Origin: Paenibacillus algorifonticola
GTDB taxonomy: Bacteria; Bacillota; Bacilli; Paenibacillales; Paenibacillaceae
DNA: 64,000 nt
Direction of reading: 5' to 3'
NCBI RefSeq assembly: GCF_000971975.1
Contig: NZ_KQ040779.1
Span: forward strand, 62,001-126,000
Shown here in pieces: positions 1-7,972 of this stretch. The translations under genes were made by a program, and so were the position numbers. Position 1 is the first letter of the stretch; each line of letters begins with the position of its first letter. The notes under the pieces were generated by a model. That model saw only the letters and a list, made by a program, of their open reading frames with translations. It searched no databases and was not told the DNA's origin.

Positions 1-51
1 CGGGCTGATGCCTTTGTTCAATTTCTCTGCTACGCTTTTGCTCATAATCAT
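1..51 (-). CDS. N-terminal end of an unidentified protein, cut by window edge
   Basis: Only the first 15-17 codons are in the window. They read MIMSKSVAEKLNKGISP and stay open to the edge. An AGGAG at 63-67 lies 10 bases before the ATG at 51, and a GAGGG lies 9 bases before a second ATG at 45, so either could be the start. The fragment is too short to assign a family. Confidence 0.45.
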   Translation of the reverse strand, partial: MIMSKSVAEKLNKGISP

Positions 52-104
52 TTACCCTCTTTCTCCTGTTATATGTATCGTAAGATCATGCGGGCCAGAC
101 TGCA

Positions 105-713
105 TTACGCCGATTTTTTACGTGATTTTCTAAATTTATAAAGCGAATAAATAATGATTAACAATACGGCAAGAATAATAGCTGGAAGCACATAATCCTT
201 CGCTTGCTCATGAATATTTTCCCAATTTTCGCCAAGCGAGCGGCCCAAATGGACGAATAAAAGCGCCCATGGCAGGGAAGCTGCTGCGGTGAGTGCAGTA
301 AACAGCCAAAAATTCATTTTCGCCATGCCCGCGGGAATCGAGATGACCTGACGCATGACGGGCACAAAACGGGCTGTAAACACAATGCCGGAGCCATATT
401 TTTTGAACCATTCTTCGGCAAGATCGACATGCTTCTTTTTAATTTTAATATATTTGCCGTATTTCTCCACCAGGGGACGTCCCCCAAATCTTCCAAATGC
501 ATACAAAATCCAATTTTGTCCAACCGCGCCAAGCGTCCCAAAAAAGACGGCGCCTGCGTAGGAAATTTCGCCTTTGTACACCAAGTAGCCGCCAAAACCG
601 AGCACGATCTCGCTTGGAATGACCTCCATCAGCAAACCGATCAAAATGCCAAAGTAGCCAAGGCTTTCAATCCATAAGAGCAGTGTATGCAAAATCTCCG
701 AAATCCTATCCAT
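105..713 (-). CDS. DedA/SNARE-associated family membrane protein
   Basis: This is a 202-residue integral membrane protein of the DedA (SNARE-associated, VTT domain) family. Members are linked to lipid scrambling and envelope homeostasis, and some recycle undecaprenyl phosphate. The family signature is visible: an amphipathic N-terminal helix region followed by E-x-x-P-x-E (VIPSEIVLGFGGYL, about residues 31-45), the G-x-x-x-G segment near 57-75, and FTARFVPVMRQVISIPAGMA at about 112-131, which holds the conserved R-x-x-P-x-x-R. A C-terminal transmembrane helix (about 172-190) ends in a basic tail. ATG at 713 is preferred over GTG at 716 because AGAGG lies 8 bases upstream. It appears monocistronic. 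The exact lipid substrate cannot be read from sequence. Confidence 0.9.
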   Translation of the reverse strand: MDRISEILHTLLLWIESLGYFGILIGLLMEVIPSEIVLGFGGYLVYKGEISYAGAVFFGTLGAVGQNWILYAFGRFGGRPLVEKYGKYIKIKKKHVDLAEEWFKKYGSGIVFTARFVPVMRQVISIPAGMAKMNFWLFTALTAAASLPWALLFVHLGRSLGENWENIHEQAKDYVLPAIILAVLLIIIYSLYKFRKSRKKSA

Positions 714-860
714 CACGCTTGCCTCTCACATCCTCTCTAAACTACTGCTTCGTTTGTTATTCTACCACACGGAAGGAAGGCTCATCCAGTCGAAAGCGTG
801 CAGGTGACGTTCATACGGGCGGAAGCATACATATAGAGGAAAGAGAGGAGCCGGTCTGCC

Positions 861-1172
861 ATGAAGCCTACTGCCCAGAAGCATGACTCAAGCCTGCCTA
901 CCGCGCGAAAAATACGGCGTGCCTGCAGCAATGAGCTTTACCGTACTGCCAAGCGTTTGAAGCTGTGGGTGTCCAAAGAAAAGCTTGAGCAGGCAGAAAA
1001 TTTGTATTTTAAAAAGGTGGCTGTCAATTTGCTGTGGATTCACGAGCATAAAAGCAATCGCAAGCTGCTCGCGGATTGGTGGGATGAGAACGTCTCAGCT
1101 GAAATCGCCGAGCTATGGGAGACGGATCAAGCAAAGCTAAACGAAGCCTTTCGCGAATCGTTTGGCGGGTAA
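861..1172 (+). CDS. Small basic conserved protein of unknown function
   Basis: This encodes 103 residues with an Arg/Lys-rich N-terminal third (TARKIRRACSNELYRTAKRL) and a Trp-rich acidic C-terminal half with several Trp residues (WIHEH, ADWWDEN). There is no signal peptide, membrane segment or known catalytic motif. A GAGGAG lies 11 bases upstream of the ATG, and a hairpin terminator follows. I recall similar short proteins in Paenibacillus genomes, sometimes labelled dehydrogenase without basis. Nothing here supports an enzyme. The composition would fit a helical, possibly nucleic-acid-associated protein, which is only a guess. Confidence 0.7.
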   Translation: MKPTAQKHDSSLPTARKIRRACSNELYRTAKRLKLWVSKEKLEQAENLYFKKVAVNLLWIHEHKSNRKLLADWWDENVSAEIAELWETDQAKLNEAFRESFGG

Positions 1173-1272
1173 GGAACCTTCGTGCGGTTACGACTAGACT
1201 TCAACGACTCGCCCGATCAATATTTTGCCGTTTTTTTGAAGCTTCTTCAGACAGGTTCGGGCATATGAAAAG

Positions 1273-1322
1273 AAGCAGGGTATTTTCTACAGGCCATCAG
1301 CCTTTGAAAGTACCCTGCTTTT
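1273..1322. terminator. Rho-independent terminator, probably bidirectional
   Basis: The 10-base arms AAGCAGGGTA (1273-1282) and TACCCTGCTT (1311-1320) are perfect complements. T-rich sequence follows on both strands. It lies between the plus-strand gene ending at 1172 and the minus-strand sspH ending at 1360, so it can serve both. Confidence 0.7.
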
Positions 1323-1359
1323 CACGCATATGTTAAGGACGTGCCTCTTAAAGCGGCGT

Positions 1360-1539
1360 TTACTCTTCTCGCAGCCGCTCCACCGATACGGTCTCCGTAT
1401 TTAATGGATTGGAGCCAACCTGTACAGTCGCCATGCTATTGGCTATATCCACATGCTCAATCCAAACGGATTTGCCATCGAGCTGTACTCCAATGATTTG
1501 CGATGAATCGTAAATTTGCTTGGCGCGCGAAGCGTCCAT
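1360..1539 (-). CDS. sspH: Small acid-soluble spore protein, H type
   Basis: The 59-residue product begins MDASRAKQIYDSS and contains VWIEHVDIANSMATVQV. This is the diagnostic pattern of the minor SASP family SspH, found in the core of Bacillales spores. Start ATG at 1539 is fixed by the usual family length and by an AGGAGGGA immediately upstream; the longer in-frame extension to 1617 overlaps the upstream gene and has no family support. The gene follows another small minus-strand gene by 34 bases, so the two may be cotranscribed. SASP genes are normally transcribed late in the forespore by sigma-G; no promoter was identified with confidence here. Confidence 0.93.
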   Translation of the reverse strand: MDASRAKQIYDSSQIIGVQLDGKSVWIEHVDIANSMATVQVGSNPLNTETVSVERLREE

Positions 1540-1573
1540 TCCATTCCCTCCTTTTGCTAAGCATCGTTTTAAA

Positions 1574-1774
1574 CTAGCGTCCCTCTTCTTCCATCGTATC
1601 CGTCGTCGATTCATCAATCAGGCCATTATGAGGCGTTACATTGCCTCCTCCAAGCCCTTCGTTCACCATACGGTCAATATCCATAAAATAATCGGAGCGC
1701 CCTTCGTGCTGGGCATCCGCTCCTGTTTCCGCAGTCAGACTTTCACCTGCTGGCAGTTCATTTCCGTCTGTCAT
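1574..1774 (-). CDS. Small acidic protein of unknown function upstream of sspH
   Basis: The product is 66 residues, strongly acidic, hydrophilic and without a membrane segment. The core, residues about 31-62, reads DIDRMVNEGLGGGNVTPHNG followed by LIDESTTDTM. I recall that motif from other small Paenibacillus proteins but know no function for it. A strong AAGGAGGGA lies 5-6 bases before the ATG, which supports real translation. It sits between cardiolipin synthase and sspH on the same strand. A sporulation-related role is suggested only by the neighbour. Confidence 0.7.
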   Translation of the reverse strand: MTDGNELPAGESLTAETGADAQHEGRSDYFMDIDRMVNEGLGGGNVTPHNGLIDESTTDTMEEEGR

Positions 1775-1869
1775 TTCCTTCCCTCCTTCCTCTAATCAGC
1801 TTCTAGCCTACTTGCAAAATATGCCCGAACGGGCGCCTGTTCATGCATTCCTGCTATCCTAATCCGCGA

Positions 1870-3315
1870 TTATAATAACGGAGACAGCAGATGCGCAGCA
1901 GCTTCGGCCATTTTCTGCATGACTGGCCGTTTTGCAAAGTGGGCCAAGCTCAGCTCCTCGCTATCCCGCTCATCTTGCCGAAAATCCTTCGCCAACTGCG
2001 CGATCGAGTCAGAATCAAATAACAGCGCATTTTGCTCGTAATTGTTGTAAAAGCTGCGCATATCCATATTTGCCGTCCCCACCGACGCCAACATACGGTC
2101 AATAATGAGCACCTTTGCATGGATAAATCCCTTCTTATAGCGAAAAACTCTAATGCCCGCCTTAAGCAGCGGCTCCACATAGGATAACGTAGCCCATAGG
2201 ACAAGCTGGGAATCACCTTTTCCTGGAATAATAATTCGCACATCCACACCGCTAAGCGCTGCTACTCGAAGCGCCATCAGCAGCCCTGGATCGGGTATAA
2301 AATAAGGCGTCGACAAGCAAATGCTTGTTTGGGCAGCCATCACAGACGCCACGACAGCTTCCAAAATCGGCTCTCCGATTTGATCCGGTCCTCCCGGCGT
2401 AATGAGTACCGGATCATGGCCCTGGCAATGATGCTTGGGCATATAACGTTCCTCGTCCAGCTCCTCATGTGCTGCAAAGGCCCAGTCACTTCTGAACAGC
2501 TGCTGCAAAAAATAAACGGCATCTCCTTCCAGCCGCACATGTGTATCCCGCCAAAATCCAAGCTTCTGGTTCTGGCCCAAATATTCATCCCCGATATTAA
2601 TACCGCCAACAAAGCCAATTTTCCCGTCAATAACCGCGATTTTGCTGTGATTGCGGTTGTTTAGCCTTCTTTCATACCAGGCGTGGCGCGGAGGCAAAAA
2701 GCAGCTTGTCCGAATCCCTGCGGCCACCAAATCCTGAATGAACGCTTGGCTCAAATGCAGGCTGCCAATGCCGTCATAAAGCACGCGTACTTCTACCCCC
2801 GCCTTGGCTCGCTCGATTAGAGCCTGTTTGAAACGCGAGCCAATTCCATCATTACGGATCGTGTAATAATCCAGATGAATATAGGTTTTAGCGTTGGCAA
2901 TAGCTTTTAATATTGCTTCGTAGGTATCCTGCCCGTTCTGCAGCAACTGAACTTTGTTGCGCAGCGTAATACAGCGCCCCTTCGCGGCGGACAGCAGTTG
3001 ATATAGCTGTTCTTGCCCAGCAAGCTGCGGATGTCCGTTAAGATCAGCAAAGCTTTCGGCATTCGTTGTCAGCTTTCCCGCTTTGAGAAGCTGCTCGCGA
3101 GCCAGCCGCTTGTGCCTATGGCTGCTAACGCTATCCACAGGCCTCGCTAGGAGCAGATAAAGTGCCGCTCCAACGACTGGCAGCATTATCGTAATGGTCA
3201 GCCAAGCTGCCAATCGTACCGGACGGCGATATTCCATTGAGAAGATAAATACAAATTGCAGCAAATAAAGCCCTAGAACGATAGCTAAGACTATTATAAT
3301 CAACCAAACGGACAT
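1870..3315 (-). CDS. cls: Cardiolipin synthase
   Basis: This 481-residue enzyme joins two phosphatidylglycerol molecules into cardiolipin and glycerol at the membrane. Two N-terminal transmembrane helices (about 2-27 and 34-57, PLDc_N type) precede two phospholipase-D motifs of the HKD type. The first has H223, K225 and D230 (NHSKIAVIDG). The second has H399, K401, D406 and N416 (IHAKVLIID...GTAN). Length and layout match typical Bacillales Cls. ATG at 3315 has AAGGGGG upstream. The gene has its own bidirectional terminator zone upstream (3505-3550) and small spore genes downstream on the same strand. No oddity seen. Confidence 0.95.
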   Translation of the reverse strand: MSVWLIIIVLAIVLGLYLLQFVFIFSMEYRRPVRLAAWLTITIMLPVVGAALYLLLARPVDSVSSHRHKRLAREQLLKAGKLTTNAESFADLNGHPQLAGQEQLYQLLSAAKGRCITLRNKVQLLQNGQDTYEAILKAIANAKTYIHLDYYTIRNDGIGSRFKQALIERAKAGVEVRVLYDGIGSLHLSQAFIQDLVAAGIRTSCFLPPRHAWYERRLNNRNHSKIAVIDGKIGFVGGINIGDEYLGQNQKLGFWRDTHVRLEGDAVYFLQQLFRSDWAFAAHEELDEERYMPKHHCQGHDPVLITPGGPDQIGEPILEAVVASVMAAQTSICLSTPYFIPDPGLLMALRVAALSGVDVRIIIPGKGDSQLVLWATLSYVEPLLKAGIRVFRYKKGFIHAKVLIIDRMLASVGTANMDMRSFYNNYEQNALLFDSDSIAQLAKDFRQDERDSEELSLAHFAKRPVMQKMAEAAAHLLSPLL

Positions 3316-3504
3316 GAAGGTCCCCCTTGTTGTTGACGCGTGCTAAAAGAACCCATAACCTGCTGCCAGTGCAATGTGATGGAAACAAGCTGCCTGCGGC
3401 TAGACCCATACTTTTTTAGTGTCGGCGGTTCAGCGTTTCATTATGCGCATGTTTCCTTGCAAGCCACCCGTTTTTTAACGTGCAGGAGATTAAATGCACA
3501 TAAC

Positions 3505-3550
3505 AAAAAAGCACGCCACCCGATTTCCAAATCAGGGTGGCGTGCTTTTA
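3505..3550. terminator. Strong bidirectional terminator
   Basis: The stem GCACGCCACCC (3511-3521) pairs with GGGTGGCGTGC (3535-3545). An inner GATTT/AAATC extension follows after a one-base bulge. An A-run precedes and a T-run follows, so it works on both strands. It lies in the 338-base gap 3316-3653 and closes the minus-strand glycan genes that end at 3654. Nothing else is evident in that gap. Confidence 0.88.
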
Positions 3551-3653
3551 ATTGCTTTTCAATGCTGCATGCTGGGAGCTTTACTAAGTATCGTCGCTAC
3601 TGCCATAAGTTGCTTCATCCATGATTAGAAAACATCTTTTCCTGCTAATCAGG

Positions 3654-4634
3654 CTAGCCTGTACGTTTCATAGGGGCCGACGCATCGTTCACGCGATGCA
3701 TTCGGTCCCAAATCAGCTTATGCATGCTGAAATACCTGCACAAAAACTCCGGAAGACGCTTATGTTTTATGCCCAGCTTATAGCCGATAAGCTTCGCTGC
3801 CGATTCCGCAAAAAGCACAGGAATCAAATGATAACGATGCTCCTTCAGCAAGCATTTGAGCTGGGTTTTGACCAGCTTAAAGCCGGGCTTGCCCACTTTG
3901 CTGTACGGAATAATCCATTCATTGCGGCACATCGATACCCCATTGTCAAAAAAACGCCTGAACTGCTGCATGAGCGTATAATCATGAGAATGATACACGC
4001 CCGCTTCTGCAGCATAGGCAATGCTGTATCCGTTCATAACACACGTTGCCGCCATAAACATATCCTCATTAAAAATAACCGGGGCTGCAAAGCTGCCCAT
4101 CTCATAAAAGGTTTCTCTGCGATAGGCCGCGCATACATTTGAGCAAATAAACGTTTGAATGCCCATTTGGTCGATATCCGCTTTAGATTTCAATCGCGGC
4201 TCAGGCGGATAATTAGATGCTCTCGCCAGCCGTTCCAATATACCTGCATGGGGATACGGTATTTGCCTTGCGTAGGAGCAGGCGGTACTTGGATCATCAA
4301 GCAGCGGCTGAATAAGCTTTTCAAGCAGCTGTTCATCATAGGGCAGCGCATCCTGCGTCATAAACACGAAAAAATCGCCTTTTGCTTGGGCAGCCGCCGT
4401 ATTGCGCGTTCCGCCATGGTCAAACTCACTGCGCAGCACCGACAGCACACGCGTGCCCAACTGACGCGCCCGCTCAGGCGTACCATCCTCTGAGGTGGAG
4501 TCCATCACGATAATTTCGCAGGGCTGCAGCGTTTGTTTCTGAAGCCTTTGAATAAGCTCAACGAACTCCAATCCTGCGTTTAATGTAGGAATTATTACCG
4601 AAACCTTCACATTTGTACTGCGGTCAGTAAGCAT
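3654..4634 (-). CDS. GT2 glycosyltransferase, rhamnosyltransferase-like
   Basis: This is a cytoplasmic family-2 (GT-A fold) glycosyltransferase of about 326 residues. Visible motifs are VSVIIPTLNAG at the N-terminus, the nucleotide-binding MDSTSEDGT, DHGGTRN, and TQDALP in the DxD-like position. These features match the rhamnosyltransferases of O-antigen and S-layer glycan loci, but donor and acceptor are not proven. A possible start is TTG at 4646, but its GAGAGGG is only one base away; ATG at 4634 is preferred although the spacing is then about 13. Either start overlaps the end of the upstream transferase gene, so translation is probably coupled. It is the last gene of the minus-strand glycan block. 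Confidence 0.88.
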   Translation of the reverse strand: MLTDRSTNVKVSVIIPTLNAGLEFVELIQRLQKQTLQPCEIIVMDSTSEDGTPERARQLGTRVLSVLRSEFDHGGTRNTAAAQAKGDFFVFMTQDALPYDEQLLEKLIQPLLDDPSTACSYARQIPYPHAGILERLARASNYPPEPRLKSKADIDQMGIQTFICSNVCAAYRRETFYEMGSFAAPVIFNEDMFMAATCVMNGYSIAYAAEAGVYHSHDYTLMQQFRRFFDNGVSMCRNEWIIPYSKVGKPGFKLVKTQLKCLLKEHRYHLIPVLFAESAAKLIGYKLGIKHKRLPEFLCRYFSMHKLIWDRMHRVNDASAPMKRTG

Positions 4635-6030
4635 TTTTATTGACAAACCCTCTCACAATCGTCATTACGATGATTTTCAAATCCAAAATAAAAGTCCAGT
4701 TTTCAATATAAAATAAATCATGTACGATTCGATCCTCAATTGAAGTATCACCGCGCAGCCCATTCGTCTGTGCCCAGCCGGTAATGCCGGGACGAATCTG
4801 ATGCTTGATCATATATTTCGGAATCTCTTCCTTGAACTGACTAACAAAATATGGACGCTCCGGGCGCGGCCCGACAACGCTCATATGTCCGAACAGCACA
4901 TTAAAAAACTGCGGCAGCTCGTCAAGGCTCGTGCGGCGCAGGAAGCTGCCAAACTTCGTACGGCGCGGATCATTTTCCACCGTCCACTGGGTATTGGACA
5001 CTTCGCCAGTCGACACCCGCATCGAGCGAAATTTATACATAAAGAAATTTTTGCGGTTCAAACCCATCCGCTCCTGCTTAAACAGAACCGGTCCAGGCGA
5101 GGTCAGCTTGATGCCGATAACCGTCGCCAACATAATAGGTGATGTAATAAGGATAGCAATAAGCGAAAAAATAATATCAAAGCCACGCTTCAGCACACGA
5201 TTGCTTAGCTCATCCAGCGGAACATCCCGCACATTTATGAGCGGAATACCGGCAAAATTATCAAAAAACGGCCTAGCAGGCAATAAATCGAAAAAATCAG
5301 GGATAATTAGCGTCTTCACACCTGTCTTCTCGCAAGTCTCAATGATCTGCGCATATTTCTTATGCGCTTCGAGCGGCAGTGCTATAATAACCTCGTCAAT
5401 CGTAAGCTCATTCAGCTTTGCTTCAAGATCATCCAGCTTGCCGATGATCGGCTGCATGAACTGGTGTTCCTCCGCATGCTCTCCTTGATAATCGTCAAGA
5501 AAACCAACCGCTTCATATCCAAGCTCCGGACGCTTCTGCAAATTGTGATAGAAACTGCGTCCCACCGATCCTGCCCCGACAATTAGCACATAGCGCTTAT
5601 TATAGCCGCGGCGACGGAAGGAGAAAAGCATTGATTTTACGATATAACGATAGAGAGCTATGGCTGCAATATTCATCAGGAAAAAAATCAAAAGTAATTC
5701 CCGGGAAATATGAACTTCACCTGTGAAGTAAAACAAGCTGAGCAAGAACAGGAAGCTGATCGTCTGGATCTGAATAATCTTCAATACTTCGTAGGAATAA
5801 TTTTTGCGCCGCTTGGGCGAATAAAACTGCAAATAAAAACCGACCACGACAGCTGAAAAAGAATAAACGGTTCCCCAAACCAAATAGGTGGAGAAAGGAA
5901 CAGAATTCACATAGGACAACCAGTCACTATAAAATTTAAGCCAGTAGGCGGCAAGAAATACGATTAACGTACATAACAGATCCGCAAGCATATATAACTG
6001 GGACAATATCCTCTGGTTTTGCCGGATCAT
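4624..6030 (-). CDS. Undecaprenyl-phosphate sugar-1-phosphate transferase (priming enzyme)
   Basis: This 468-residue membrane enzyme transfers hexose-1-phosphate (glucose or galactose) from UDP-hexose to undecaprenyl phosphate and so starts glycan assembly. The N-terminal third holds four or five transmembrane helices, followed by a Rossmann-like CoA-binding-type region (VLIVGAGSVGRSFYHNL). The C-terminal bacterial sugar transferase domain begins near KRGFDIIFSL and includes PGPVLFKQERMG and RPGITGWAQTNGLRGD. It belongs to the WcaJ/WbaP/WsaP class. ATG at 6030 has GGTGA about 10 bases upstream and gives the usual length; an in-frame GTG at 6048 lacks a good site. A terminator at 6096-6131 separates it from the gene before it, so it may have its own promoter. 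Confidence 0.92.
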   Translation of the reverse strand: MIRQNQRILSQLYMLADLLCTLIVFLAAYWLKFYSDWLSYVNSVPFSTYLVWGTVYSFSAVVVGFYLQFYSPKRRKNYSYEVLKIIQIQTISFLFLLSLFYFTGEVHISRELLLIFFLMNIAAIALYRYIVKSMLFSFRRRGYNKRYVLIVGAGSVGRSFYHNLQKRPELGYEAVGFLDDYQGEHAEEHQFMQPIIGKLDDLEAKLNELTIDEVIIALPLEAHKKYAQIIETCEKTGVKTLIIPDFFDLLPARPFFDNFAGIPLINVRDVPLDELSNRVLKRGFDIIFSLIAILITSPIMLATVIGIKLTSPGPVLFKQERMGLNRKNFFMYKFRSMRVSTGEVSNTQWTVENDPRRTKFGSFLRRTSLDELPQFFNVLFGHMSVVGPRPERPYFVSQFKEEIPKYMIKHQIRPGITGWAQTNGLRGDTSIEDRIVHDLFYIENWTFILDLKIIVMTIVRGFVNKNAY

Positions 6031-6095
6031 AAATGCAAATTCACCCACATTCTATCAGATTTCGACTCTAGTAGTATTGTATCAAAATAAGGATG

Positions 6096-6131
6096 CAAAA
6101 AGAACCCCATATGTTTCCACATTGAGGTTCT
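6096..6131 (-). terminator. Rho-independent terminator after the 6146-7093 gene
   Basis: On the minus strand AGAACCTCAATGTG, GAAA loop, then CATATGGGGTTCT forms a long stem with one bulged A and one G-T pair. TTTTTGC follows. It follows the GT2 gene by 15 bases and precedes the priming transferase gene. Confidence 0.75.
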
Positions 6132-6145
6132 CATTAAATGACTAA

Positions 6146-7093
6146 TTAACTACGCTTTTCCTTCATCTTGCGATTGACCTGCTTGCGCTTTCGCAGCATA
6201 GCAGGCAGCATCTTGAAAATAACTGGCCAAGAGCCAAGCAGCCCTGGTTCTCTAAGCAGAATATAAGCAAGCTTCGCAGCTTCCACGAAAGTCAGCAAGG
6301 GAATCAACCAGAGCAGCTGCCAGCTGATTGGCTCATTTTTAATAAGCGTGAACCACCGGTTCTGATACGAATGCCTGCGGATGAACAGCGGGACAGAACG
6401 GCGTCCTCCCTGCTTCCATCCTCGGTGATGCAGCGCATCTGCCGAAGGTATATAACTGGCTTTCCAGCCTAGCTTCTGCGCCCGCCACGCCACGTCTACA
6501 TCCTCTTTATAGGCAAAATAGTCCTCATCAAAAAACTGTCCGTCGATTTGAATATCACGAATCATAGCCATGCGATACACTGCCGCTGCTCCGGAGACGC
6601 CGAATACTTCCAGCGGTTTGCTCCAATTCGCGGCTGGCTCATCAGTAGCCAAATCATAGGCTTGACGCGTGCGGCGCATGCCAAGTCCTGCACTGTCCAT
6701 CTTAGAAGGATCGGAGCCGAATACTAGCTTCCCCGTCACACTGCCGACTTGCGGATTGCTTTCCATGAAAGCTACCAACTCCGCCAAATAATCCTGCCTG
6801 AGCGTCACATCGGGATTAAGAACCAAAACGTAATCGGCGTCGGTTTGCGCAATAGCCTGATTTTGCCCGCCAGCAAATCCATTGTTTATGACATTGGATA
6901 TAAAAAGAATATTGCCTTTCAAGCCTTCGTTTGCGGCATAACGCTGCACAATCGCTTGCGTTCCATCATTGGAAGCATTATCAATAACAATAACCTGCTC
7001 TGGCCGCAAAGTCTGACGCAGAACTGCATGTAAGCACGCTTCAATATCTGAAGCGCTATTGTAGGTCACGATACAGACGCTTGCTGTAGCCAT
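6146..7093 (-). CDS. GT2 glycosyltransferase, WbbL-like rhamnosyltransferase
   Basis: The product has 315 residues. The GT2 motifs are ASVCIVTYNSASD at the N-terminus, VIDNASNDGT, NNGFAGGQNQAI, and LNPDVTL, where the catalytic metal Asp is expected. EDVDVAWRAQKLGWK (about 205) is the ED acid motif seen in WbbL/RfbF-type dTDP-rhamnosyltransferases. A C-terminal hydrophobic segment (about 262-285) and a very basic tail suggest membrane association. It follows rfbD by 9 bases, so a dTDP-L-rhamnose donor is likely by context. A terminator lies directly downstream. The linkage formed cannot be inferred. Confidence 0.88.
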   Translation of the reverse strand: MATASVCIVTYNSASDIEACLHAVLRQTLRPEQVIVIDNASNDGTQAIVQRYAANEGLKGNILFISNVINNGFAGGQNQAIAQTDADYVLVLNPDVTLRQDYLAELVAFMESNPQVGSVTGKLVFGSDPSKMDSAGLGMRRTRQAYDLATDEPAANWSKPLEVFGVSGAAAVYRMAMIRDIQIDGQFFDEDYFAYKEDVDVAWRAQKLGWKASYIPSADALHHRGWKQGGRRSVPLFIRRHSYQNRWFTLIKNEPISWQLLWLIPLLTFVEAAKLAYILLREPGLLGSWPVIFKMLPAMLRKRKQVNRKMKEKRS

Positions 7094-7102
7094 TACAACT
7101 CA

Positions 7103-7972
7103 TCACTCACTATCTTTTAAATAATGTTGCAGCGCTTCCCTCCATGGACGCAGCTGCTGTAAATTATTGCTGCGGATGGCGCTGTGATCCATGACAGAAT
7201 ACGCTGGTCGAGGAGCGGGACGAGGAAACTCATCGGTTGTACAGGGATCTACCTGAATCTTAATCCCGCTCTCCTCAAATATCGCCTGAGCAAATTCATG
7301 CCAAGAACAAACTCCCGTATTAGAAGCATGATAAATACCATAGTTTTCTGTCTGTACAAGCTCTACTAAAAAAAGGGCCAAATCGTACGTATACGTTGGC
7401 GAACCTAGCTGATCCGAGACGACCTTCAAGCGTTCACGCTCCGTACCCATTTTCAGCATCGTCTTGATGAAGTTATTTCCGTACTTGCCAAATACCCAAG
7501 AAGTTCTGACGATAAAAAAACGATTATGCATCGTTTGTACCGCATATTCGCCCGCCAGCTTGGATTTGCCGTATACCGTTTGCGGATTCGTATTGTCATA
7601 TTCATTATAAGGCACAGCACTTTTACCATCGAAAACATAATCCGTGCTGATGTAGCAAAGCTTAATGCCCGCCTCCTGAGCGGCAACTGCAAGATTGCGA
7701 GTACCTGCTCCATTCACGCGAAAAGCCTCATCCGGCTCGGATTCGGCTTTATCAACAGCTGTATAAGCACCGCAGTGAATGATTGCGTCAGGGTGATGCT
7801 GCGCTAGTACGGCACGACATTGCTCACTGTCTGTAACATCCAGTTCAGAGCGGCTAAGGGCGATAATCTCTATTCCCTCAGCCTTAGGCAAATGCGCCAG
7901 TTCTGCGCCCAATTGCCCTCCCGCCCCCGTAACAACAATTCGCTGCCACTTCCTGGGTTGCTCGTTGATCAT
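7103..7972 (-). CDS. rfbD: dTDP-4-dehydrorhamnose reductase
   Basis: This catalyses the last step of dTDP-L-rhamnose synthesis: NAD(P)H-dependent reduction of dTDP-4-keto-L-rhamnose. The 289-residue protein has the extended-SDR glycine motif VVTGAGGQLGAEL (about 13-25), YISTDYVFDG, and the catalytic Y-x-x-x-K in YGKSKLAGEYA. The motif SSGxPTYTYDLA-like region (GSPTYTYDLA) is typical of RmlD. It overlaps the end of rfbB by 4 bases (ATGA), so the two are translationally coupled. The order in this block is rfbC-rfbB-rfbD, with rfbA split off beyond a pseudogene. Base composition resembles the flanks more than the AT-rich island. Confidence 0.96.
   Translation of the reverse strand: MINEQPRKWQRIVVTGAGGQLGAELAHLPKAEGIEIIALSRSELDVTDSEQCRAVLAQHHPDAIIHCGAYTAVDKAESEPDEAFRVNGAGTRNLAVAAQEAGIKLCYISTDYVFDGKSAVPYNEYDNTNPQTVYGKSKLAGEYAVQTMHNRFFIVRTSWVFGKYGNNFIKTMLKMGTERERLKVVSDQLGSPTYTYDLALFLVELVQTENYGIYHASNTGVCSWHEFAQAIFEESGIKIQVDPCTTDEFPRPAPRPAYSVMDHSAIRSNNLQQLRPWREALQHYLKDSE

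Noticed and set aside
683..886. Plus-strand open frame of 67 codons between DedA and the next gene
   Set aside because: It overlaps both neighbours, has no good ribosome site and its sequence is low-complexity.
1823..1834. GCCCG-AA-CGGGC mini hairpin between cls and the small gene
   Set aside because: Five-base arms with a two-base loop cannot form a stable hairpin and no T-run follows.
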